From NCBI GenBank assembly GCA_035295665.1, contig DATGIQ010000499.1:1-8796 (forward strand): a DNA stretch of 8,796 nucleotides, given 5' to 3'. The position numbers were made by a program, and so were the translations under genes. Shown here in pieces: positions 1-5,390 of the stretch. Within the stretch, counting starts at the first letter, position 1. Every line of letters begins with the position of its first letter. The stretch comes from DATGIQ01 sp035295665. GTDB lineage: Bacteria > Planctomycetota > Planctomycetia > Gemmatales > Gemmataceae. Below the pieces are notes generated by a model. That model saw nothing but the letters and a program-made list of their open reading frames with translations, made no database searches and was not told the origin of the DNA.

Positions 1-120
1 GTCTGGATCGGCAACCAGTGGGAAGCGTTTCAAAAGGTGCGCATCGAACGAGAAAGGGATCGCCTCTATCCGCATCGCCAACGGGTTGCTGGTGAGGCCT
101 TCTTCGCCCACGCCGCCTAG
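1..120 (+). CDS. C-terminal end of an unidentified protein (5' truncated)
   Basis: Frame 1 is open from the first base to a TAG at 118-120 and encodes 39 residues, ending in EAFFAHAA. The segment is charged and probably helical (QKVRIERERDRL), with no membrane segment or recognisable motif, so I assign no function. It points toward the minus-strand gene ending at 153, and a short GC hairpin sits in the 32-bp gap between the two stops. Such tail-to-tail placement is normal for a real gene end. The open stretch is short enough to occur by chance, so the call rests on context as much as on length. Confidence 0.5.
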   Translation, partial: VWIGNQWEAFQKVRIERERDRLYPHRQRVAGEAFFAHAA

Positions 121-125
121 CGGAA

Positions 126-139
126 GGGCGGTTACGCCC
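126..139. terminator. Short GC hairpin between convergent genes (possible bidirectional terminator)
   Basis: GGGCG (126-130), loop GTTA, CGCCC (135-139) form a perfect 5-bp stem. It lies between the stop at 118-120 and the opposing stop at 153-155. Neither side has a proper T-tract (only AATT on the plus side), so intrinsic termination would be weak. Position is the main argument. Confidence 0.35.
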
Positions 140-152
140 AATTCATTGCCGC

Positions 153-1631
153 TTAGTATTGGATCCAGCCGTGTGCTTGCAGCAGATCGTAAAGCCACGG
201 ATGCCGCCAGGGGTTCAAGGCAGGGTAAGTGGCGGAGAAGATCGAAATCCCGAGCAAGAGGTAGGCCAGTCCGCGTCCCCAACGGCGATACGAAAGCCAA
301 TCGGCAACCGGCATCATCGCCACAAGCCATAAAGGCGTTAACCAGATCAGCCAGCGCAGTCCGCTCGTCCAGCCGCCGTAGTTCCGGTTTCGATCATTCA
401 CCACGCCGATGTAAAAACCGACGACGAGGAGACTCACCCCCAAGCTCAGCAGGGCCACCATGTTGAGCGGGGGAGGCTGCTCCCCATTACGCCGCCATTT
501 CACGAGCCCGTAGAGCATGCCCGCAACACTGAGCAGAAAAATCGGCGACAGCGAGAAAATCCCGTGATGTCCGACAAGCACATGGAAGGCATACACCGCC
601 CTGCTCTCGCTGCGGTAAGCCCAGTCGATGCCGTGTTTCAGGTTGGTGGGATCGATCTTCCAGTAACTCCCTGCATATTCATACCAGGGGCCGCCAAACT
701 CCCCGTAGGCGGGGCGCAGCTGGCCCAGAGCGAGGTAATTCGTCCACAGGGCGGCAGCCACCGGCACCAGCGCGGCCGGCACAGCCAGGAGGAGGGTCCG
801 TCCCGGTGCCCGGAGGAGCAATAGCAAGAGCAGCCCCACGGCAAATGAGGCAGCCGGTAGCTCATTGACAGCCGTGAACCCGGCAAAGAAGCCCGCCGTG
901 AGGAAGAGGCTGGCGCGGTACTCCCCGCGATACCAGATTTGTAAGGCGGGGTAGAGCGCGAACAGCACACAACAGGCGGCCACCGTGTGATTATTCAGCG
1001 TATTCGCAAAAGTCGTCACGAAGGTCGCGAAACCACCGGCCGCCAAGACCAAGACTCGTCCCCAATCGCTCGAGCCAAACTGCTCAACCAGGCGGGCCAA
1101 GAAGATCAAGTAAACCAGGAACAGCACACCATTGACGGTCACGAGAATGCTACGGACAACGGGGTAACGGTCCGTCGTGATGGACCAGCCGAAGAGCTGC
1201 TTGAGCAGCCAGTATTCGCCGGCCACCAGGGTGGGCAGGAGAGGAGGTTTGCTCGAATAAAAATCTTGCGTATCCGGACGCAAAACCTTATCGATTGTTT
1301 TCCAGCCGTCCTCCGTGATGATGCCGCGGTCCACATATTGGCCCGTCGCTGAATCGACGTCCCGGTGACCGATGACGTACGTCCCGTCATCCACCAAAGC
1401 CCGCACGGTATCCCAGCGGGACCGATCGTTATCGCCGTGAGTCGGCATCGGCTGCGGACGGGTGCGTGGCCAGGGAGACCGCAAATCGTTGGGATCGCCT
1501 TCATCGCGATACAGATTCGGTTCATAGAGCCGGTTCACCGCGACGATGTGACCGACCACGATCGCAACGGCAACCGTGATGAGCAGGGCATACATGCTCC
1601 GACGCAAGTGCAGGGAGTCAGTGGATTGCAT
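153..1631 (-). CDS. Polytopic GT-C-like membrane protein, putative lipid-linked-sugar glycosyltransferase
   Basis: From the ATG at 1631 this encodes 492 residues. An N-terminal membrane segment (about residues 13-32, YALLITVAVAIVVGHIVAV) is followed by a large loop of about 100 residues rich in Asp and Arg, then roughly eight to ten hydrophobic segments and a short tail. The loop ends in FYSSKPPLLPTL (about 124-135), like the [HK]PPL motif before the second membrane helix of GT39/ArnT/PMT-type GT-C enzymes. NYGGWTSGLRWL (about 417-428) resembles the GG-x-GxR motif common in such proteins. Family members transfer sugars from polyprenyl-phosphate donors on the outer face of the membrane. The directly upstream GT2 gene would make that donor, which supports the reading. 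An in-frame ATG at 1736 would add 35 residues, but these read through the GT2 end and a heptamer repeat, so I prefer 1631. ATG at 1595 would cut right at the first helix. Acceptor and sugar are unknown; it could also be a membrane protein without transferase activity. Confidence 0.72.
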   Translation of the reverse strand: MQSTDSLHLRRSMYALLITVAVAIVVGHIVAVNRLYEPNLYRDEGDPNDLRSPWPRTRPQPMPTHGDNDRSRWDTVRALVDDGTYVIGHRDVDSATGQYVDRGIITEDGWKTIDKVLRPDTQDFYSSKPPLLPTLVAGEYWLLKQLFGWSITTDRYPVVRSILVTVNGVLFLVYLIFLARLVEQFGSSDWGRVLVLAAGGFATFVTTFANTLNNHTVAACCVLFALYPALQIWYRGEYRASLFLTAGFFAGFTAVNELPAASFAVGLLLLLLLRAPGRTLLLAVPAALVPVAAALWTNYLALGQLRPAYGEFGGPWYEYAGSYWKIDPTNLKHGIDWAYRSESRAVYAFHVLVGHHGIFSLSPIFLLSVAGMLYGLVKWRRNGEQPPPLNMVALLSLGVSLLVVGFYIGVVNDRNRNYGGWTSGLRWLIWLTPLWLVAMMPVADWLSYRRWGRGLAYLLLGISIFSATYPALNPWRHPWLYDLLQAHGWIQY

Positions 1632-1636
1632 AGCTT

Positions 1637-1700
1637 GTCGTCCGTCGTCTGTGGTCCGCAGTCCATAGCAGCCTGCCACGGAGCACGGACTACGGACTAC
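1637..1700. repeat. Inverted array of diverged heptamers (GTCGTCC / GGACTAC type) forming a long hairpin
   Basis: The left arm is four consecutive heptamers: GTCGTCC, GTCGTCT, GTGGTCC, GCAGTCC (1637-1664). The right arm is GGAGCAC, GGACTAC, GGACTAC (1680-1700), preceded by CAC; its complement reads GTAGTCC, GTAGTCC, GTGCTCC. The arms pair over about 22 positions with four mismatches and one G-T, around a loop of about 20 nt. The element separates the GT2 and GT-C genes and contains the last codons and the stop (1690-1692) of the GT2 gene. It may be a dispersed REP-like repeat, or may act as an intercistronic RNA hairpin. Which of these holds cannot be told from one copy. Confidence 0.7.
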
Positions 1701-2643
1701 TTTCAGTCCTTTCCGCAATGCTGTAACTGTCCTCATCGCGACTTTGATACGCGGTGATCAGCTCAGCCAGGAAGCCGATCGACATCATCTGGGCACCCAA
1801 AAGGAGTGCCGCGAGGGCATAGATCAGCAACGGCCGCTCGTGCAGCGGCAAAAACGTCCCGGGCGCCCACCAGTTGATGAGCCAGGTAACGGCCAAGTAG
1901 ATCAAGCCCAGGTTGCCGGCGAAGAAGCTCACGAGGCCGATCGTACCCAGCAGGTGTTGAGGCCGTTGACCGAAGCCGGTGAGGAACTTTACGGTGAGCA
2001 GATCGAGAAAGCCCTTGATAAAACGGCGGACGCCGTATTTTGATCGGCCAAAGCGGCGCGGGCGATGTTGGATTACGATCTCGCCGATCGTGAAGCCGCG
2101 GGCGGCGGCAAGGACGGGGATGAAGCGGTGCAGTTCTCCATAAAGCCGCACTTCGCGGAAAACCTCGGCACGGTACCCCTTCATCCCGCAATTGTGATCG
2201 TGCAAGCGCACACCGGTGACCGCGCTCACGAGGGCGTTAAAAACCCGGCTGGGCCAAACCTTGTGCCAGGGATCGTGGCGAATTCGCTTCCAACCACTCA
2301 CGACGTCGAGCCCGCCGCGCAGTTCGGCGATGAAAGCTGGGATTTCCTTGGGATCATCTTGCAAATCGGCGTCCATGGTGAGGATGAGATCGCCCCGTGC
2401 CGCATGCATGCCGGCCGATAGAGCGGCCGCCTTGCCGAAGTTTCGCCGTAAGCGGATGCCCTGCACCCACGCATGCTTCCGAGCCAAATCGGCGATCATC
2501 GTCCAGGAGCCGTCCCGACTGCCGTCGTCCACGAAGAGCACCTCAACGTCGAGTTCGGCCTGCTCCGCGACGCGGGCAATTTCGCCGAGCAGTAAACCGA
2601 GGCTCTCGTGCTCGTTGTACACCGGGATGATGATCGAGATCAT
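1690..2643 (-). CDS. GT2 family glycosyltransferase, dolichol-/polyprenyl-phosphate sugar synthase type (DPM1/GtrB/ArnC-like)
   Basis: 317 residues from the ATG at 2643, which puts ISIIIPVYNEHESL at the very N-terminus as is usual for the family. The GT-A domain shows VDDGSRDGS (D39, D40), the nucleotide and metal binding DADLQDDP (D91, D93), NCGMKGY (151-157), a HRF at 172-174, and the lipid-phosphate-side motif FGRSKYG (198-204). Two hydrophobic segments follow (about 231-259 and 270-298), as in membrane-anchored polyprenyl-phosphate glycosyltransferases. The reaction would be NDP-sugar plus polyprenyl phosphate giving polyprenyl-phosphate-sugar on the cytoplasmic face. The downstream GT-C-like gene is a natural user of that product. 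The tail SYSIAERTESSP ends inside the heptamer repeat, so the final residues and stop probably derive from it. An ATG at 2778 in the same frame would add 45 residues without family character and overlaps a candidate -10 region, so I reject it. Confidence 0.92.
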   Translation of the reverse strand: MISIIIPVYNEHESLGLLLGEIARVAEQAELDVEVLFVDDGSRDGSWTMIADLARKHAWVQGIRLRRNFGKAAALSAGMHAARGDLILTMDADLQDDPKEIPAFIAELRGGLDVVSGWKRIRHDPWHKVWPSRVFNALVSAVTGVRLHDHNCGMKGYRAEVFREVRLYGELHRFIPVLAAARGFTIGEIVIQHRPRRFGRSKYGVRRFIKGFLDLLTVKFLTGFGQRPQHLLGTIGLVSFFAGNLGLIYLAVTWLINWWAPGTFLPLHERPLLIYALAALLLGAQMMSIGFLAELITAYQSRDEDSYSIAERTESSP

Positions 2644-2705
2644 GGCAAAGTCAGCCCTTGGGTGCTGCACCACGCGCTCTCCCTGCACTCGGGCCACATC
2701 GGAGG

Positions 2706-2721
2706 AGCCCCTGAAGGGGTT
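2706..2721. other. Compact hairpin in the leader of the GT2 gene
   Basis: AGCCCC, loop TGAA, GGGGTT pairs over six positions with one G-T. It lies 62-78 bases upstream of the GT2 start at 2643. No T-tract follows on either strand, so a simple terminator is unlikely. It may be a short dispersed repeat or a leader hairpin. Confidence 0.35.
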
Positions 2722-2849
2722 GTACGAGGCGGGCCAAGCCGCGGGCAACCCCGCGCATCGGACTGCGGCGCGGAGCATGTTCCGGGAAAGGATTATCCCC
2801 TTGACCCAGACTGCCGATTAGGAATCTAGGGAATAAATGTTGTGCGCGG

Positions 2850-2878
2850 TTGCAAGCGCGCTCTAGGATTGGTATAGA
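2850..2878 (+). promoter_or_regulatory. Candidate sigma-70-type promoter overlapped by an 18-bp near-palindrome
   Basis: TTGCAA (2850-2855) and TATAGA (2873-2878) are separated by exactly 17 bp; each hexamer matches the consensus at four of six positions. The -35 is the centre of a near-perfect palindrome at 2844-2861 (16 of 18 positions symmetric; arms GCGCG/CGCGC around TTGCAA), which is a typical place for a repressor operator. A transcript would begin near 2885 and give the 46-aa ORF a leader of about 155 nt. It might also supply the PlsC/PAP2 pair. Confidence 0.4.
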
Positions 2879-2964
2879 CGGAGAATGGGCCGATTACGTT
2901 GCGGCATGAGGAAGCAGGGTCGCGGTTGCCGCAGAAGCATCGGCGGGAGATTGAGAACCTGGCA

Positions 2965-3016
2965 TTCGGTCCCATGACCCTGACGGGGGCGCAAACGCCG
3001 GCATTCCCGGACCGAA
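2965..3016 (+). promoter_or_regulatory. Nested inverted repeats in the leader of the 46-aa ORF
   Basis: TTCGGTCC (2965-2972) and GGACCGAA (3009-3016) are perfect 8-bp complements. Inside lies a second hairpin, GGCG-CAAA-CGCC (2988-2999). The left outer arm can instead pair locally as GGTC-CCAT-GACC (2968-2979), so two mutually exclusive folds exist. The right arm ends seven bases before the AAAGGAG ribosome binding site at 3024. This arrangement is compatible with a regulatory leader, but it matches no riboswitch class I recognise. Confidence 0.4.
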
Positions 3017-3039
3017 CCCTTGTGAAAGGAGTATTCGCC

Positions 3040-3180
3040 ATGTTATTTGGCGAGCCAGAAACAGCGCGGTTTCTGGCGGCAGTTCAACGCCTCAAGCGGC
3101 AGCGACGTCGCAAAACCCGTGAAACCCGCCTTGCCAAGCAGCGCGTTCGCACGGTGTTGCGCAAGATGCGGGATGGCTAG
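3040..3180 (+). CDS. Small, highly basic hypothetical protein (46 aa)
   Basis: ATG at 3040 is preceded by a near-ideal ribosome binding site, AAAGGAG (3024-3030) with a 9-nt spacer, and the frame runs to TAG at 3178. The product begins MLFGEPETARFLAAVQRLKR and ends VRTVLRKMRDG. Sixteen of 46 residues are Arg or Lys against four acidic ones. Hydrophobic residues (F11, L12, V15, L18, then L31, V36, V39, L40) suggest an amphipathic helix interrupted by a basic stretch, QRRRKTRETR. Such a peptide could bind nucleic acid, ribosomes or acidic membrane surfaces; nothing in the sequence decides. It lies 119 bp upstream of the PlsC-like gene on the same strand, with a strong hairpin between. I know no named family. 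Belief that it is real rests on the ribosome binding site and candidate promoter. Confidence 0.62.
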   Translation: MLFGEPETARFLAAVQRLKRQRRRKTRETRLAKQRVRTVLRKMRDG

Positions 3181-3216
3181 AAAGGCCTTTTTCCACTTCA
3201 TCGGAATGCTCCGGAG

Positions 3217-3251
3217 ATCTGGCTGCGGACGGGCTCCCGCCGCCGCCAGAT
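3217..3251 (+). other. G+C-rich stem-loop between the 46-aa ORF and the PlsC-like gene
   Basis: ATCTGGC (3217-3223) pairs perfectly with GCCAGAT (3245-3251). Inside, GCGG pairs with CCGC and GGG with CCC across small internal loops, leaving only a small apical loop. No T-run follows, so a canonical intrinsic terminator is not supported. It may cause partial attenuation, process or stabilise the transcript, or set different expression of the ORFs on each side. Confidence 0.5.
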
Positions 3252-3299
3252 TGCTGTTGCGCTGCCTCTGGGCATTGGCGATCTGCCTGTCGAGGGCCG

Positions 3300-4499
3300 A
3301 TGCAGAACATCATCGTCGAAAAGCCCTATCGATTCGTGCCGCCCTATCCGGGTGAAATCTGGACCCGTCTCCTTCGCTCCTATCTTCCGCGCTACCTCCG
3401 GCAAACCTGGGGCATCGCCGCCGCCGAGATCCGTGGCATCGAACACGTACGAGAATCGATTCGCAAGGGGCATGGCATTCTGCTGGCTCCCAACCACTGC
3501 CGGCCCAGCGATCCGCTGGTAATGGGTTTGGTGAATGTGCCGGCGGGCCGGCCGATCCATACCATGGCGAGCTGGCACCTCTTTGCAGAAAGCCGATTCC
3601 AAACCTGGCTGCTACGGCGAATCGGCGCGTTCAGTGTTTTCCGGGAAGGCCTGGACCGCGAGGCGTTGCGAGCCGCCATCCACATTCTCGTCGAAGCCAA
3701 GCGGCCGCTCGTCATCTTTCCCGAAGGGGTGATCTGGCGCGCCAATGATCGCCTCGGCACGCTCCAGGAAGGGGTGGCCTTCATCGCCCGGGCCGCGGCC
3801 AGGCAACGCGCCCAGGCGACGCCGCCCGGCCAGATCGTCATCCATCCGGTGGCACTGAAATACTTCTTCGAGGGGGATTTGCCGACGGCCTTGAATCCGG
3901 TGTTGGAAACCATCGAGACGCGCTTGAGCTGGCGTCCCCAACGTCAGCTGCCGCTGCTCGAACGGATTTGCCGGGTCGGCGAAGCGCTGCTGACGCTCAA
4001 GGAAATCGAGTACCTGGGCCGCGCCCAGCCGGGCTCCCATCCGCAGCGGCTGGCGTCCCTCATTGATCATTTGCTGGGGCCGCTCGAAAAGGAATGGCTC
4101 AACGACCAGCGCGAACCCGCCGTCATCGAACGGATCAAACGGCTACGCTCAGCCATTGTGCCGGACCTCATCGCCGGTAAACTATCCGAAGAGGAGCGGA
4201 CCCGTCGCTGGCGGCAATTGAGCGATATTTACTTGGCCCAACAGCTTGCCGGCTATCCAGCTGATTACCTGAGCGAGCGCCCCACGCCGGAACGCCTGCT
4301 GGAAACGGTCGAACGGTTCGAAGAAGACCTGACCGATGTAGCCCATGCGCATGGCCCATTGCGCGTGGTGATCCAGCTCGGGCCGGCGCTGGAAGTCAGC
4401 CCGGCCCGAGCCAAGATTGGTTTGGATGATCCGATTTTGGTAAATCTCGACCAACAGCTCCGCGAAATGCTCCAGAGGCTGGCCAATGAGCCGCGATAG
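3300..4499 (+). CDS. PlsC-type 1-acyl-glycerol-3-phosphate acyltransferase family protein with long C-terminal extension
   Basis: 399 residues from ATG at 3300, preceded by GAGGG at a short 3-nt spacing. The acyltransferase motifs are in order: APNHCRPSDP (catalytic H66, D71, the HX4D motif), GAFSVFREGLDRE (from residue 109), LVIFPEG (F140-G143) and VIHPVALKYFF (from residue 180). The family moves an acyl chain from acyl-ACP or acyl-CoA to lysophosphatidate or a related lyso-lipid at the cytoplasmic membrane face. About 200 residues follow the catalytic domain. They are charged and mostly helical, for example LIDHLLGPLEKEWL and WRQLSDIYLAQQL, and are not seen in typical PlsC proteins of about 240 residues. 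There is no obvious membrane helix at the N-terminus. The stop overlaps the start of the next gene by 14 bp, so the two are co-transcribed and probably translationally coupled. The acceptor may not be lysophosphatidate; the extension hints at a different substrate or partner. Confidence 0.87.
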   Translation: MQNIIVEKPYRFVPPYPGEIWTRLLRSYLPRYLRQTWGIAAAEIRGIEHVRESIRKGHGILLAPNHCRPSDPLVMGLVNVPAGRPIHTMASWHLFAESRFQTWLLRRIGAFSVFREGLDREALRAAIHILVEAKRPLVIFPEGVIWRANDRLGTLQEGVAFIARAAARQRAQATPPGQIVIHPVALKYFFEGDLPTALNPVLETIETRLSWRPQRQLPLLERICRVGEALLTLKEIEYLGRAQPGSHPQRLASLIDHLLGPLEKEWLNDQREPAVIERIKRLRSAIVPDLIAGKLSEEERTRRWRQLSDIYLAQQLAGYPADYLSERPTPERLLETVERFEEDLTDVAHAHGPLRVVIQLGPALEVSPARAKIGLDDPILVNLDQQLREMLQRLANEPR

Positions 4500-5349
4500 A
4501 CATGGGAAGCCGGTGCGCTCCTGGCGAACTCGTTTGCTGTCGGTAGCCATTGCCTTGGCCGTGGGCCTGGCGGCCGGGCAAATCCTGGCACAGGAAACGC
4601 GCTTGCCGCGGCACGAGTGGACAACGATGCTTGCACCTTCGGTGGCGGATGCGCCGGAAGAATTCGGCCCGAGAGCACCGTGGACCATCCGAGTCGTGCT
4701 GGTGATCGTCGGCTTGTCAATCTGGCATACGACGCAGCGCATGCTGGGGGAGAGGCAGCCAGCCTCCGTGGATCACGCGGAGCGGGCCGCCCGCTTCTTG
4801 AGCGAACACGATCGACTTCTGTGTCTAACGGAGCCGGCCAATCGGTTTCTGAATGATCATCCGCGCTGGGCCAATGCTCTGCTTTTGGTCAGCTCCCTGC
4901 TCATCGATGGACTTGGACTCTTTCTGTTTGTTTGGAGTATGGTCGGACCGAGCATTCGGCCGTTTCTGGGTCTGTGCATTCTGTTTGGCCTTCGCCAAGT
5001 TTGCCAGGTCTTGACAGCGCTGCCGCCGCCACCGGGCTCGATCTGGCGGAGTCCTGGCTTTCCTTCACTGTTCGTGACCTACGGGGTCTCGAATGATCTT
5101 TTTTTTTCGGGTCATACGGCGCTGGCGGTTTATGGAGCGGTGGAATTGGCCGGTCTGGGATCCATTTGGCTCATGGGCTTGGCCACCGCTATCGCGATTT
5201 TTGAGACGACGGCGGTGTTGCTCTTGCGGGTTCATTACACCATGGATGTCTTTGCCGGACTCATGGCCGCGCTGTATGTGGCCGGGGTGGCTGCGTGGCT
5301 GGCATCGCCATGTGATCGCGTGTTGGCTTACGCTTTTGCCGCGAGCTGA
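4486..5349 (+). CDS. PAP2-superfamily integral membrane enzyme, sphingomyelin-synthase-like
   Basis: 287 residues. ATG at 4486 lies inside the end of the PlsC-like gene and has AGAGG (4474-4478) seven bases upstream. Membrane segments are at about 16-36, 67-83, 130-152, 157-176, 205-225, 228-247 and 254-274. The catalytic motifs are NDLFFSGHTA (S208-G209-H210) and RVHYTMDVFAG (H250, D254). The usual PAP2 KX6RP motif is absent. Instead LRQVCQVLTALPPPPG (169-184) matches the R-x-n-T-x-LPxPG segment that precedes CGDYLYSGHT in sphingomyelin synthases, and HYTxD is identical in kind. Those enzymes form a phospho-histidine intermediate and move a phospho-headgroup from phospholipid to a ceramide or diacylglycerol. 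Here the product may be a headgroup phosphotransferase or a lipid phosphatase. Nine consecutive T at 5099-5107 lie just before the SGH codons. Family placement is firm; the exact reaction is inferred. Confidence 0.85.
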   Translation: MSRDRHGKPVRSWRTRLLSVAIALAVGLAAGQILAQETRLPRHEWTTMLAPSVADAPEEFGPRAPWTIRVVLVIVGLSIWHTTQRMLGERQPASVDHAERAARFLSEHDRLLCLTEPANRFLNDHPRWANALLLVSSLLIDGLGLFLFVWSMVGPSIRPFLGLCILFGLRQVCQVLTALPPPPGSIWRSPGFPSLFVTYGVSNDLFFSGHTALAVYGAVELAGLGSIWLMGLATAIAIFETTAVLLLRVHYTMDVFAGLMAALYVAGVAAWLASPCDRVLAYAFAAS

Positions 5350-5361
5350 TGAATCTCGTTC

Positions 5362-5387
5362 GTGTCTGTTTAAGCGAAAACGGACAT
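5362..5387. terminator. Hairpin between convergent genes
   Basis: GTGTCTGTTT (5362-5371), loop AAGCGA, AAACGGACAT (5378-5387) pair over ten positions including two G-T pairs. It fills most of the 41-bp gap between the stop of the PAP2-like gene (5349) and the opposing stop at 5391. The stem base carries no clear T-tract outside, though three T lie within the stem. It could terminate or protect both transcripts. Confidence 0.5.
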
Positions 5388-5390
5388 CCG

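Larger units (their letters stand above)
2644..3039. other. Divergent intergenic region between the GT2 gene and the 46-aa ORF
   Basis: About 400 bp with no convincing gene. It holds a small hairpin (2706-2721), a weak GATAAT-like -10 on the minus strand (2792-2797) that could serve the GT2 gene, a candidate plus-strand promoter overlapped by an 18-bp near-palindrome (2844-2878), and nested inverted repeats just before the ribosome binding site of the 46-aa ORF. ORFs reading across it in either direction lack plausible starts or recognisable motifs. Confidence 0.5.

Noticed and set aside
1632..1736. N-terminal extension of the GT-C-like protein from ATG at 1736
   Set aside because: It would translate the end of the GT2 gene and the heptamer hairpin as protein, before a normal start that leads directly into the first membrane helix.
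3176..3192. AAAGGCCTTTTT after the 46-aa ORF as terminator
   Set aside because: The palindrome AAAGGCCTTT has no loop, so it cannot form a usable RNA hairpin despite the following T bases.
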